A stretch of DNA of 64,000 nucleotides from Saccharopolyspora rhizosphaerae (GTDB lineage: Bacteria > Actinomycetota > Actinomycetes > Mycobacteriales > Pseudonocardiaceae), in assembly GCF_003931915.1 (NCBI RefSeq), contig NZ_RSAA01000026.1:124001-188000 (forward strand), written 5' to 3'. A program made the position numbers and the translations under genes. Below the pieces are notes generated by a model. It saw only the letters and a program-made list of their open reading frames with translations, was not told the origin of the DNA and searched no databases. This document shows, in pieces, positions 1 to 8,512 of the stretch (positions are counted from its first letter, which is position 1; each line of letters opens with the position of its first letter).

Positions 1-1340
1 TTCGTGATCTTGAACGAGAGGACGATCTCCTTGATCTTCCGGATGTAGTCGGGGTCCGACTTGTTCAGCTCCAGGTCCAGCTTGATGAACTGCTGGGTGA
101 TCGTCGAACCACCACCGACGCCGGAACCGGTGAACATGAAGAACACCGACCGCGCGATGCCCTGGAAGTCGAAGCCCGGGTTGGTGTAGAAGGACGCGTC
201 CTCCGCGGAGATCGTCGCGTCGCGCAGCGGCTTGGACACCTGGTTGAGTTCGCGCACGACCTCGCGGGAGCCGTCGTCGCTCACCGTCGCCAGCGGCGAG
301 TCGTCCGCGTAGGTGATGGTGATCGGCTGCTTCATGTTGAGCAGCTTCTGCTCGTCCGGCGCTTCCCAGGCGAAGTAGCCGTAGATGAACACCAGCGTCG
401 GGATGATCACGCCCGCAGCCGCGGCCACGTAGCAGGCCCTGCGGATGCGACGCCACATCGCGGCGCGCTTGGCTCGAGCGGCACTCATTTCGTCGTCCGG
501 ATCCTCGCTGTCGACCGGGAAACCGGTGGCGCCGACGTCCGCAGCACCACCGCTCGGGTGGTCGCCGAACGAGTCGCTGTCGCCGTAGGGGTCGTCATCG
601 AGATCGTCGGCGTAGTAGTTGTACGTCGCCTGGTCCGAGTGCGTCAGCAGGTTCGGCTCACGGCCGGAACCGGCACCCGCTGCGGCCGCCCCCGCGGCGG
701 CGGCACCACCAGCGGCTGCACCGCCCGCAGCGGCACCACCCGAGGCGGCACCGGCCGGGCGAGCACCGCCGCGGTCCTCGCCCGGTGTTTGCGGGAGGTT
801 CTGCGTGGGCGCCTCACCCGGCGGCGGCGCGGGCCGGCCAGGCGGCTGCTGACCGGCAGGAGGCTGTTGCCCCGCCGGCGGTTGCTGACCACCCGGCGGT
901 TGCTGACCGGCGGGCGGCGGACCCGAGCGACCCGGAGGCGGCGGGGGCGGCTGCGGCGAGTGGCTCGTCGCGTCGTCCTCCCCGTTCAGCCTGCTGCTCA
1001 GGGGTGAAGGACTCGAACCGGGCGCGGAGTCGTCGTCGAAGGAGGGTGTCCACGCACCCGTGGTCTCCTCCGGTGATTCGCCACCGGGCCAGTGCGGTTG
1101 CTGCCCAGCTCCGTGGCCACCGGGGGCTTGGCCGCCGGGACGTCCCGGCGGGGTCGAGGGCTGCTGGCCACCGGCTCCAGGACGGCCGCCGGACTGATCT
1201 CCCGGCCACGCGGGACCACCGCTCGGGGGCGGCGGAGGCCCGCCTGGGGGGCGCTGCGGCGGGGGCGGCGCGGAGCGACCATCGGGGTTCGGATGCCGGG
1301 AGTGGCGGCCCTTGGCGTGGTCGTCACGCTCGTCGTTCAC
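1..1340 (-). CDS. ponA1: Bifunctional class A penicillin-binding protein (PonA1-like), C-terminus outside window
   Basis: Peptidoglycan glycosyltransferase/transpeptidase acting outside the membrane. About 446 codons are visible; the rest of the glycosyltransferase domain and all of the transpeptidase domain lie beyond base 1. The GTG start at 1340 has GGAGG 7 nt upstream. The first ~280 residues are a Pro/Gln/Gly-rich cytoplasmic tail with GQQPP and AAAGG repeats, then an acidic stretch, a basic segment (RAKRAAMWRRIRRA) and one transmembrane helix. After it comes the start of a GT51 domain: SAEDASFYTNPG, carrying the catalytic Glu, and GGGSTITQQFIK. A long disordered N-terminus is typical of actinobacterial PonA1. 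The upstream DUF5318 gene is its usual neighbour (Rv0049-Rv0050 in M. tuberculosis). Confidence 0.93.
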   Translation of the reverse strand, partial: MNDERDDHAKGRHSRHPNPDGRSAPPPPQRPPGGPPPPPSGGPAWPGDQSGGRPGAGGQQPSTPPGRPGGQAPGGHGAGQQPHWPGGESPEETTGAWTPSFDDDSAPGSSPSPLSSRLNGEDDATSHSPQPPPPPPGRSGPPPAGQQPPGGQQPPAGQQPPAGQQPPGRPAPPPGEAPTQNLPQTPGEDRGGARPAGAASGGAAAGGAAAGGAAAAGAAAAGAGSGREPNLLTHSDQATYNYYADDLDDDPYGDSDSFGDHPSGGAADVGATGFPVDSEDPDDEMSAARAKRAAMWRRIRRACYVAAAAGVIIPTLVFIYGYFAWEAPDEQKLLNMKQPITITYADDSPLATVSDDGSREVVRELNQVSKPLRDATISAEDASFYTNPGFDFQGIARSVFFMFTGSGVGGGSTITQQFIKLDLELNKSDPDYIRKIKEIVLSFKIT

Positions 1341-1442
1341 GAGTTGGCCTCCAGGACAGGCGTCGGGGCGACGCCAGTGATGCGTTCACGTCGGGGGTGC
1401 GCCGCATCGGCGCGTGCGGTCGTGCCGGGTGCACGACCGGTC

Positions 1443-1847
1443 TCACTCCGATGCAGTCTTGCGTCCGGGTCGGCCGTCGTTCAAGCCGTTGGTCCCGAGA
1501 ACATAAGACAGCACCAGGTGGTTCCAGTTACATGTGCGGCACACCTCGACGACGTAGACGTTGAACTCCTCGAAAAGGTTGGCCATCCGGTCCAGCTCCT
1601 CGGGCTTGCGCGCCGATCCCGACGCGTGCTTGAGGGCGTCACCGAACACCCAGGAGACCTGGGTCAGCTCTTCCTTCCTGCACACCGGGCAGGTGGTGTC
1701 GCTGGGCACACCGTGGAACTTCGCCGCCTGCAGCAGGTACGGGTCGGCGTCGCAGACCTCCATCACCCCGACGCGGCCAGCGTGCAACTGCGCGAGCAGC
1801 GCCCGGCGCTGCAACGCGTAGTCGACCACTTGCCGTTGGGTCCGCAC
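1443..1847 (-). CDS. DUF5318 family protein (Rv0049-like)
   Basis: Conserved actinobacterial protein of unknown function, 134 aa, always found next to ponA1. It contains two Cys pairs, CPVC near residue 56 and CRTC near 108, which look like a small zinc ribbon. A GTG at 1853 is possible. The GTG at 1847 is preferred because a -10 hexamer TACCCT (1854-1859, minus strand) lies exactly 6 nt before it, the spacing of a leaderless transcript, and the protein then begins VRTQRQVVDYALQRR. ponA1 follows after 102 nt on the same strand and is probably co-transcribed. The role in envelope biology is inferred from neighbourhood only. Confidence 0.85.
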   Translation of the reverse strand: MRTQRQVVDYALQRRALLAQLHAGRVGVMEVCDADPYLLQAAKFHGVPSDTTCPVCRKEELTQVSWVFGDALKHASGSARKPEELDRMANLFEEFNVYVVEVCRTCNWNHLVLSYVLGTNGLNDGRPGRKTASE

Positions 1848-1853
1848 GTCCAC

Positions 1854-1859
1854 AGGGTA
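1854..1859 (-). promoter_or_regulatory. -10 hexamer for leaderless DUF5318-ponA1 transcript
   Basis: On the minus strand TACCCT is followed by 6 nt and then GTG at 1847. This TANNNT-6-start pattern recurs in the window and marks leaderless actinobacterial transcripts. Confidence 0.5.
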
Positions 1860-1959
1860 CGTGCCGTCCGCGACCGCTCCATGCGCCGTTCAGGGCAGCA
1901 GGGACGTCCCCGCTCACGTGCGAGGACGCCGGGACCGTCGAGGGCCTCGACGGAGCGTC

Positions 1960-1980
1960 CCGATATATCGGCGCGATACA
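1960..1980. promoter_or_regulatory. Candidate PadR operator upstream of padR-ino1
   Basis: Two overlapping inverted repeats: CCGATATATCGG (1960-1971, perfect) and TATCG-GCG-CGATA. They lie ~80 nt before padR in an AT-rich patch that stands out from its surroundings. PadR proteins usually bind such TA-rich dyads and repress their own operon, so this is the likely operator. Binding is inferred. Confidence 0.5.
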
Positions 1981-2056
1981 CTGCGCCCGGCGATCCGGTC
2001 GGCGATGACAGCCGTCATTATTCGCGGCGCATGATGAACGCTGGTAGGAGGTGCAG

Positions 2057-2629
2057 GTGCTCGAACTCGCGGTGCTCGGGCTGCTGCACGACTCCTCGAT
2101 GCACGGTTACGAGCTGAGGAAGCAGCTGAACGACACGCTCGGCGTGTTCCGCGCGCTCTCCTGCGGCTCGCTGTACCCGACGCTGCGCAGGCTGTGCCGG
2201 GCCGGGTTGATCGAGGAGGAGTCCGACGCGGCGGACCCCAAGGCCTGGGGGCGCCGGGCCCGCCGCGTGTACCGCATCACGCCCGCCGGCGAGCACCGCT
2301 TCGCGGAGCTGGTCGCCGACTGCAGCCCCCGCGCCTGCGAGGACAACGCCTTCGGCGTGCACGTGGTGTTCTTCTCCCGCACGCCCGCCGATGCGCGGAT
2401 GCGCATCCTGCTGGCCCGGCGCCGCCGGGTGGAGGAACGCCAGGAGGGGCTGCGCAGCGCGCTGGCCCGCCCCGAGGAGTGCCTGGACCGCTACACGCGG
2501 GAGCTGCACCGGCTGCGGCTGGACCACAGCGAGCGCGAGGTCCGCTGGCTGGACGAGATCATCGAGACCGAACGAGCCGAGCAGGCCGCTGCCTCGGCGC
2601 CCGGGCGGCCCGATGCCGGTGGACGCTGA
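2057..2629 (+). CDS. PadR family transcriptional regulator
   Basis: Winged-helix repressor, 190 aa. The N-terminal PadR domain is clear: LELAVLGLLHDSSMHGYELRKQL, then GSLYPTLRRLCRAGLIEEE, followed by the beta-wing and a C-terminal helical dimerisation region rich in Arg and Glu. A TAG stop at 2045 excludes longer forms. Of two GTG codons, 2051 overlaps the AGGAGG Shine-Dalgarno (2046-2051), so 2057, 5 nt behind it, is chosen. It matches the Rv0047c-type regulator beside ino1. With ino1 57 nt downstream on the same strand, it probably controls inositol synthesis or itself through the palindromes at 1960-1980. Confidence 0.9.
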   Translation: MLELAVLGLLHDSSMHGYELRKQLNDTLGVFRALSCGSLYPTLRRLCRAGLIEEESDAADPKAWGRRARRVYRITPAGEHRFAELVADCSPRACEDNAFGVHVVFFSRTPADARMRILLARRRRVEERQEGLRSALARPEECLDRYTRELHRLRLDHSEREVRWLDEIIETERAEQAAASAPGRPDAGGR

Positions 2630-2686
2630 GCCACCGGCTCAACTCAAGCGAGGACACGACAGATGACCAAGAAGGAGGGCCCTGCC

Positions 2687-3784
2687 ATGGGCGGAGATCG
2701 TCCCGGTCGCTCGGTGCGAGTGGCGATCGTCGGCGTTGGGAACTGCGCTGCATCCCTGGTGCAGGGCGTGCACCACTACTCCGACGCCGATCCGGACACC
2801 AAGGTGCCTGGTCTGATGCACGTCGCCTTCGGCGACTACCACGTCGGTGACGTCGAGTTCGTCGCCGCGTTCGACGTGGACGCCAAGAAGGTGGGCCGGG
2901 ACCTCTCCGAGGCCATCGTCGCCAGCGAGAACAACACCATCAAGATCGCCGACGTGCCGCCGCTGGGCGTCACCGTGCAGCGCGGGCACACGCACGACGG
3001 TCTGGGCCGGTTCTACCGGGAGACCATCGAGGAGTCCGACGAGCAGCCGGTCGACGTGGTGCGGGCGCTGCGCGACGCCGAGGTGGACGTCCTCGTGTCC
3101 TACCTGCCGGTGGGCTCGGAGGAGGCCGACAAGTTCTACGCGCAGTGCGCGATCGACGCGGGCGTGGCGTTCGTCAACGCGCTCCCGGTGTTCATCGCCT
3201 CGGACCCGGAGTGGGCCGCCAAGTTCACCGAGGCCGGCGTGCCGATCGTCGGCGACGACATCAAGTCGCAGGTCGGCGCCACCATCACGCACCGCGTGCT
3301 GGCCAAGCTCTTCGAGGACCGCGGCGTGCACCTGGACCGCACGATGCAGCTCAACGTCGGCGGCAACATGGACTTCCTCAACATGAAGGAGCTCGAGCGC
3401 CTGGAGTCGAAGAAGACCTCCAAGACGCAGTCGGTGACCTCGCAGGTCGACCGCGACCTGGGCAAGCGGAACGTGCACATCGGGCCCTCGGACTACGTGC
3501 CGTGGCTGGACGACCGCAAGTGGGCCTACATCCGGCTTGAGGGGCGCGCCTTCGGTGACGTGCCGCTGAACCTGGAGTACAAGCTCGAGGTGTGGGACTC
3601 GCCGAACTCGGCGGGCATCATCATCGACGCGATCCGCGCGGCGAAGATCGCCAAGGACCGCGGCATCGGCGGGCCGGTCCTGTCGGCCTCGTCCTACTTC
3701 ATGAAGTCGCCGCCGGAGCAGTACTCCGACTCCGACGCCTACCAGGCCGTCGAGGACTTCATCGCGGGCGACGCGGACCGCTGA
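2687..3784 (+). CDS. ino1: Inositol-3-phosphate synthase
   Basis: Converts glucose 6-phosphate to 1L-myo-inositol 1-phosphate using NAD+, the first step towards mycothiol and phosphatidylinositol lipids. 365 aa, the normal actinobacterial size. The N-terminal Rossmann motif [16 protein letters not shown] and the conserved blocks [51 protein letters not shown] and [11 protein letters not shown] are all present. An upstream in-frame ATG at 2663 exists, but 2687 is preferred because AAGGAGGG ends 7 nt before it. It is closely similar to M. tuberculosis Ino1 throughout and follows padR in a likely two-gene operon that ends at the hairpin at 3804. Confidence 0.96.
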   Translation: MGGDRPGRSVRVAIVGVGNCAASLVQGVHHYSDADPDTKVPGLMHVAFGDYHVGDVEFVAAFDVDAKKVGRDLSEAIVASENNTIKIADVPPLGVTVQRGHTHDGLGRFYRETIEESDEQPVDVVRALRDAEVDVLVSYLPVGSEEADKFYAQCAIDAGVAFVNALPVFIASDPEWAAKFTEAGVPIVGDDIKSQVGATITHRVLAKLFEDRGVHLDRTMQLNVGGNMDFLNMKELERLESKKTSKTQSVTSQVDRDLGKRNVHIGPSDYVPWLDDRKWAYIRLEGRAFGDVPLNLEYKLEVWDSPNSAGIIIDAIRAAKIAKDRGIGGPVLSASSYFMKSPPEQYSDSDAYQAVEDFIAGDADR

Positions 3785-3803
3785 ACCACCCGGACGCAGA
3801 AGA

Positions 3804-3837
3804 GCGGGGCACTCACCTCACCGTGGGTGCCCCGCCT
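3804..3837 (+). terminator. Terminator of padR-ino1
   Basis: A 13-bp stem (GCGGGGCACTCAC / GTGGGTGCCCCGC, one G-T pair) with a 6-nt loop, 20 nt past the ino1 stop, followed by CTTGTT. Confidence 0.8.
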
Positions 3838-3897
3838 TGTTCAGCAGGGGTTGTTGGACCCACGCAGCACCTCCCTCCGTGATCCGGCGACCAGGTT

Positions 3898-4755
3898 CTA
3901 GGACCGCACCGTGGCGGTGAGCTGCTGCTCGGCGCGGGCGAGGACCGAGTGCACCGAGGCGAAGCCGTCGGTGGTCACCCAGGAGACCCGCAGGCCGGGG
4001 CGGACCCGCTTGCGCCCGACGCGCATCGGCCAGCCGGCGACCTCGCGTGCCTGCGCGGCGATCCGCTCGCCGGTGCCGCTCGGGTGCTCGGCGACCACCG
4101 CGAACTCGTCCCCGCCGTAGCGAGCGACGGTGTGCTCGTCGCTCAGCCCTTCGCGCAGCCTCCTGGCCAGCATCGACAGCAGCTCGTCACCGCGCTCGAA
4201 CCCGTGCGCGGCGTTGAACTCGGCGAGCTGCTGCACGTCGATGAGCACCAGGGTCGACAGCGTTCCCCGCGAGCGGGAGCGGACCAACGACTGCTCCAAG
4301 CGGTCCAGCAACAGCACGCGGCCGGGCAGACCGGTCAGCGGGTCGAGCAGGCCGGAGGAGTGCGACACGTCGGTGTGCACCGACTGCAGCAGCACCAGCA
4401 CGCGCCTGCGCCCCTGCACGGTGACCGCGTGGTAGTCGGCCCAGATGCGGCTCTGCGTGTGACCGCTGATGATGACGAGCGGGATGGACAGAGGACAGCC
4501 CGCGCGGAGCACTTGCCCGGCCAGGTCGGCCCAGTCGGGCATGGGAGACCCGGTGTCGTCGCGGAGCTGCCAGTCGTGGGGGCGGGTGCCGGTCAGCAGA
4601 TCAGCCCGGTCGAGCTGCATCAGGTCTGCGGCCACGTCGTTGGTGGCCAGCACCTGGCCGCGGTCGTCGGTCAGCATCACCCCGACGTTCAGCCCACTGA
4701 CGAGTTCGTCCCACACCGGCGCCAGTTGGGCTGCAGCCACGTCCAGGACACTCAT
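3898..4755 (-). CDS. PAS-GGDEF domain protein (putative diguanylate cyclase)
   Basis: Soluble 285-aa protein with an N-terminal PAS-like sensor (about 10-120: GLNVGVMLTDDRGQVLATNDVAADLMQLD) and a C-terminal GGDEF domain (about 135-280). The signature is intact (RYGGDEFAVV), as is the DPLTGLPGR opening, but the nucleotide-binding stretch is unusual: IDVQQLAEFNAAHGFERGDELL lacks the usual DxDxFKxxND pattern. It may be a weak cyclase or a GTP/c-di-GMP-binding sensor. No transmembrane segment. The ATG at 4755 has a GGGAGGGAGGGGG purine tract just upstream. It is the first of two GGDEF proteins here; no EAL domain is visible. Confidence 0.88.
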   Translation of the reverse strand: MSVLDVAAAQLAPVWDELVSGLNVGVMLTDDRGQVLATNDVAADLMQLDRADLLTGTRPHDWQLRDDTGSPMPDWADLAGQVLRAGCPLSIPLVIISGHTQSRIWADYHAVTVQGRRRVLVLLQSVHTDVSHSSGLLDPLTGLPGRVLLLDRLEQSLVRSRSRGTLSTLVLIDVQQLAEFNAAHGFERGDELLSMLARRLREGLSDEHTVARYGGDEFAVVAEHPSGTGERIAAQAREVAGWPMRVGRKRVRPGLRVSWVTTDGFASVHSVLARAEQQLTATVRS

Positions 4756-5100
4756 TCGGCCCCCTCCCTCCCACCAAACGGAGCAGTCCGTTCGAGCCTC
4801 CTCTGGAGACGGGGCGATTTTCAAGAGCGAAGCGACCACCCGTAACGGTGGAATCACGCTTCGCGCATAACTCTCCGTCAAGGCATGTGTCACTCCTGCC
4901 CCACGCGTCTCCTCGATCACGGCACATTGATCAACCGCGCAGGTGAAACACGATCGGGGAAGCGTCCCGAAACGGAGCGGCGCCTCGGCCGATAAGGAGA
5001 GCGTCACGGATGGGAGCGTTGTGCCGGACGACGCCGAGCGCCCGGTGCGACCGCGCCCGTCTCTACCCTTGAGCAGCAGTGGTAGCCGAGAGGATGGTGC
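4756..5100. other. Divergent intergenic region
   Basis: 345 bp between the PAS-GGDEF gene and the GT87 gene. It should hold two divergent promoters. The only clear structure is the inverted repeat at 4827-4864. No convincing gene is seen. Confidence 0.5.
4827..4864. repeat. Nested inverted repeat upstream of the GGDEF gene
   Basis: Outer arms GCGAAGCG / CGCTTCGC enclose inner arms CCACC / GGTGG. It lies 72-109 nt upstream of the PAS-GGDEF start and could be an operator or mRNA leader hairpin for that gene. Confidence 0.4.
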
Positions 5101-6393
5101 ATGCCGATGCCCGGAACCGCGGACCTGGGTCCGCTGGCCGAGCGATTGCGTGGTCACAAGTCGTTGCTGGCGGTCATCGCGATCGCCGAGCTGATCGCCG
5201 TGGTGGTGGTCTCGACCGTCAACACCCACGACCACATCGACGGCGAGGTGTACCGGCAGGGCGCCCAAGCGCTGCTGGCCGGCCGCGATCTGTACCACAA
5301 CCTGCCACCGACCGAATCCGGACTGCTGCTGCCGTTCATCTACCCGCCGTTCGCCGCGATCGTGTTCGCGCCGCTGGCGCTGGTGCCCAAGCTGGTCTCG
5401 ACGGCGGTGATCATGCTGGTCAGCCACATCGCGCTGCTGACCACGCTGTACGTGGTGCTGCGGGAGTCGACGTTCCTGCAGGCGCACCGCGACAAGGTGC
5501 TGCTGGTGACGGCCGCCGTGCTGCCGATCGCCACGATCAGCGAGCCGGTGATGGAGACGATCACCTACGCGCAGATCAACATCGTGCTGATGGCCCTGGT
5601 GGTCGTGGACTGCCTGTGGCGGGTCGAGGGCACCAAGAAGCTGCCCTACCCGCGCGGCCTGCTCATCGGCATCGCCGCGGGCATCAAGCTCACGCCGCTG
5701 GTCTTCCTGCTGCTGCCGCTGCTGCGCCGGGACTTCCGGATGATCGTCGTCTCGCTGCTGACCTTCGTCGGCACCGCGCTGATCGGTCTGCTGGCCACCT
5801 TCGACAACGCCCGCCGGTTCTGGCTGGAGGAGGTCTTCGCCAACAGCCACGTCAACTTCGGGCCGAAGTTCACCGGTGACGCCTCGACCTACGCCGGCAA
5901 CCAGTCGCTGAAGTCGCTGCTGTCGAAGCTGACCACGCCGCACCTCACCGCCGTGCTGGCGGTGCTCGCGCTGCTCGTGCTGGCCCTGGCGGTGCTCGGG
6001 ATGATCAACGCGATCCGGCAGCGGGACCTGCCGACCGCGGTGGTGATCAACGGCGTCCTGGGGCTGATGCTCTCGCCGATCTCCTGGTCGCACCACTGGG
6101 TGTGGGCGATCCCCGGCCTGGTGCTGCTCGCCGGTGCAGCGGTGGTCCGGCGCGACTGGGGGATGCTGCTGCTGACGACGCTGATCGGCGGGTTGTTCAT
6201 GACGGGCCCGCACTGGAAGATGCCCCAGGGCAAGGGCCTCGAGCTGACCTGGAACTTCTTCGAGCAGTTCGTCGGCAACTCCTACGTCTACTTCGGCGCC
6301 GCCTACCTCGTCTACAACGGCTACCTGTGGTGGCGCGAACGCGACCGGACCCCGGTGAACATCCCCCGCGCCGAGGAGCCCGCCGTGAGATGA
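5101..6393 (+). CDS. GT87 (DUF2029) family polyprenyl-phosphate-mannose-dependent mannosyltransferase-like protein
   Basis: Polytopic membrane glycosyltransferase, 430 aa, with about 9-11 hydrophobic helices. The family uses polyprenyl-phosphate mannose on the outer face to add alpha-(1,2) mannose to lipoglycans. The extracellular loop after helix 1 carries the expected acidic residues (HDHIDGEVYRQGAQALLAGRDLYHN). The stretch LSPISWSHHWVW, near residue 323, is a hallmark of this family. The ATG at 5101 has GAGAGG 8 nt upstream. An Rv0051-type GT87 protein sits beside ponA1 in M. tuberculosis, so the linkage to ponA1/ino1 here is conserved. The acceptor is not predictable. Confidence 0.87.
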   Translation: MPMPGTADLGPLAERLRGHKSLLAVIAIAELIAVVVVSTVNTHDHIDGEVYRQGAQALLAGRDLYHNLPPTESGLLLPFIYPPFAAIVFAPLALVPKLVSTAVIMLVSHIALLTTLYVVLRESTFLQAHRDKVLLVTAAVLPIATISEPVMETITYAQINIVLMALVVVDCLWRVEGTKKLPYPRGLLIGIAAGIKLTPLVFLLLPLLRRDFRMIVVSLLTFVGTALIGLLATFDNARRFWLEEVFANSHVNFGPKFTGDASTYAGNQSLKSLLSKLTTPHLTAVLAVLALLVLALAVLGMINAIRQRDLPTAVVINGVLGLMLSPISWSHHWVWAIPGLVLLAGAAVVRRDWGMLLLTTLIGGLFMTGPHWKMPQGKGLELTWNFFEQFVGNSYVYFGAAYLVYNGYLWWRERDRTPVNIPRAEEPAVR

Positions 6394-6440
6394 GGCCCGT
6401 TCGAGGGCTCATGGGCAACCCCTCAGCGCTCCGCAAGACG

Positions 6441-6472
6441 AAGAAGGCCCCCTCCTCGGAGGGGGCCTTCTT
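6441..6472. terminator. Bidirectional terminator between convergent genes
   Basis: A perfect 14-bp stem (AAGAAGGCCCCCTC / GAGGGGGCCTTCTT) with loop CTCG. A-rich and T-rich stem bases allow termination from both sides, suiting the GT87 gene (+) and the secreted protein gene (-). Confidence 0.88.
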
Positions 6473-6484
6473 CGCGTCCGCGGA

Positions 6485-7594
6485 TCAGATGCGGTTCATG
6501 ACCACGGTCTGGGCGTCGTCGAAGCGGTGCACCAGGTCGGGGCTGATGGCCGGCATCGGCAGCGTGACGTCCGGGGCGTCGGCCACGGCGGGCAGCTGGG
6601 TGCGGGGGCCGACCTTGGTCGGCGCCGGGAGCACGGTGTCCTCCAGCGCGGCGGTGATCCGGCTCGGCGTGGGAGCCGACGCCTGGCCGTTCTGCAGGGC
6701 GTTGAGCTCGCCGAATCCCGGCAGCGGCGCGGAGAGGCCGGGGCCGCTGCGCCCGGTGGCGCCGGGAACCTGGGACAGCTCCACCCGCGAGAGACCGTCG
6801 AGCAGCGGCACCTCGGTGACCGGGGCCTGTCGCTCACCCGGCACGTCCAGCGGCACGAAGTCGACCGGCGCTGCCGCGGGAGCGGGCGGCTCCGCCAAAG
6901 CGGCGGTCAGCACCAGCGGCGGCACGGTGTGCAGGTCGCTGCGCAGACCGCCCACGTCCCCGTCGGTGAGGTCGACAGAGTCGGTGGCCAGCAGACCGCC
7001 GGACTCCACCGGCGCCTGCTGGCGGGAGGCCAGCGCGCCCTCGTAGAGCTCCATGATCCCGTTGGCCTGGCCGAAGCCGTCGAAGTAGACGAGGTCGTCG
7101 TGCGGGATCACCAGCTCGGCGGTCTGCGGTCCGCCGTCGGTCGCCGTGTCGCGGACGACGTCACCGATCGGAGCGGACCAGCTCAACGAGCGGTGGAAGC
7201 CCTCGGACGGGGTGATCGGGGCGGGGCCGTGCGCCGAGCGGCGCAGGTCCAGCGGCGTGGCCTCGGACGGGTCGGCCGCCCAGCCCGCCAGCTTCAGCGG
7301 CGACTCCTGGAAGCGCAGCGCCGGGATCTCGCGGGTCAGCTCGTTCGCGGACTCGTCGAGGGCACTGCGCGCCCCCACCACGGGGCTGCCGTGCTGCTCG
7401 GTGAACAGGTCGCCGGCCAGGCAACGGCCCAGCGGTGCGGTGTCGTCGAGCGCGGGCGGGTACACCGACTCTCCCAACGGCATCGGACGCTGCTGCTGAC
7501 AGGCGTCCCCGGCGGAAGCGACCCCCGTGCCGACGGCCAGCATGCCACCAGTGACCAGCGCGGTCTGAACTCCGCGCTTCGCCCAAGTCTGCAT
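6485..7594 (-). CDS. Secreted protein of unknown function
   Basis: 369 aa with a clear Sec signal peptide (MQTWAKRGVQTALVTGGMLA, cleavage after ...GVASA near residue 28). The mature part is rich in Pro, Ala, Leu and Ser and has a few long hydrophilic segments but no recognised domain or C-terminal anchor. GGAG lies 9 nt before the ATG at 7594. Its C-terminal region (TVLPAPTKVGPRTQLPAVADAP) is low complexity. The next gene downstream in coordinate, 7754-8512, is another secreted Pro/Ala-rich protein on the same strand, and both are probably lineage-specific envelope proteins. I do not recognise a family. Confidence 0.8.
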   Translation of the reverse strand: MQTWAKRGVQTALVTGGMLAVGTGVASAGDACQQQRPMPLGESVYPPALDDTAPLGRCLAGDLFTEQHGSPVVGARSALDESANELTREIPALRFQESPLKLAGWAADPSEATPLDLRRSAHGPAPITPSEGFHRSLSWSAPIGDVVRDTATDGGPQTAELVIPHDDLVYFDGFGQANGIMELYEGALASRQQAPVESGGLLATDSVDLTDGDVGGLRSDLHTVPPLVLTAALAEPPAPAAAPVDFVPLDVPGERQAPVTEVPLLDGLSRVELSQVPGATGRSGPGLSAPLPGFGELNALQNGQASAPTPSRITAALEDTVLPAPTKVGPRTQLPAVADAPDVTLPMPAISPDLVHRFDDAQTVVMNRI

Positions 7595-7753
7595 GGATCT
7601 TCTCCTTAACCAGGCTCCCCGCGTCTCGGGGGAAAATCAACTTCGAGCGCCGCACCGAGACCAGAACTTGATCATGGTCAGGCGGCGGTGGACTCAGATC
7701 GCGAAGTACCGGCCCGCGAAGCGCCACGCTGCGCGTCGCGGCCGGTCAGCAGG

Positions 7754-8512
7754 TCAGTCAGGGGTCGCACCGGGTTGCGGGGCCGGGACGCCGCGCAGCA
7801 GTTCGTCGCGGTCGTCCGCGCGCCTGTCCGGCAGCGCACCGTCGGCGCTCGGCGCCGCCGGGTACCAGCCGGGCAGGCCGGTGCCCTGCTGCCCGTCGGC
7901 CGTGCTCCCTGCGCACCCGGTCGACGCGGGCGGCGTGGAGTTCCGCTGCGGGAACTCCGGTCCGGAGGTGTCCTCCGGCTCGACCGGCACGGACTGTCCG
8001 CTCTTCCGGACGGGGACGTCCGCCTGCGGTGCGGACGGCTCGGAGGCCGGGGAGCGGACGTCCGCGACGGCCACCGCGGCCGGTTGCTGGTCCGGCACGG
8101 CGGCGAGTGCTTCGGCCGGTGCCGCCTCCGGGTCTGACCCGTCCGGCGCTGGGGCAGCGGCCTCCTCGTCGAGGTCGCTGGTGACCAGGCGCTCGACGGG
8201 TTCGCCGGGCACCAGGGTGAGCGGGTCGATGCCCTCGAGCGGGAACGAAGCGGGGTCGGCCGGGGAGACCCGGTCCCACGCGGCGGCCGGCAGGTCCGCG
8301 GCGCCCTCGGTGAGCGCGGCGGCCTCGGACAGCAGCGGAGATCCGGCGAGCACCTCACCGGGTTGAGCGGGTTCCGCCGCCGGCTCGGCCTCCGCGGGCT
8401 GGCCGATCAGCAGTGCCGCGGAGGTTCCGGCCACCGCCGTGCCCGCCAGGACCAGGGCACGACCGAGCAACCGCCGTGCGGCGGTCTGCGGCGTGCGGTC
8501 GTTGACGGACAT
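7754..8512 (-). CDS. Secreted Ala/Pro-rich protein of unknown function
   Basis: 252 aa. The N-terminus is a signal peptide (RRLLGRALVLAGTAVAGTSAALL, probable cleavage after GQPAEA near residue 42) with a possible twin-arginine pair (AARRLLGRA). The mature protein is acidic and almost entirely low complexity (Ala, Pro, Glu, Asp), with a single Cys near the C-terminus, so it is likely disordered in the envelope. The ATG at 8512 has GAGGAGG 13 nt upstream, longer than usual. It shares strand and character with the neighbour at 6485-7594. No family recognised. Confidence 0.7.
   Translation of the reverse strand: MSVNDRTPQTAARRLLGRALVLAGTAVAGTSAALLIGQPAEAEPAAEPAQPGEVLAGSPLLSEAAALTEGAADLPAAAWDRVSPADPASFPLEGIDPLTLVPGEPVERLVTSDLDEEAAAPAPDGSDPEAAPAEALAAVPDQQPAAVAVADVRSPASEPSAPQADVPVRKSGQSVPVEPEDTSGPEFPQRNSTPPASTGCAGSTADGQQGTGLPGWYPAAPSADGALPDRRADDRDELLRGVPAPQPGATPD

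Noticed and set aside
644..1209. Several Arg/Gly/Pro-rich open frames on both strands
   Set aside because: They are alternative frames of the low-complexity PonA1 N-terminus. The true frame runs from 1340 with a good ribosome site and contains the transmembrane and GT51 motifs.
4756..6213. Long in-frame extension of the PAS-GGDEF gene across the GT87 gene
   Set aside because: The extension is His/Gln/Arg-rich antisense of the GT87 gene. A strong ribosome site at 4755 marks the real start.
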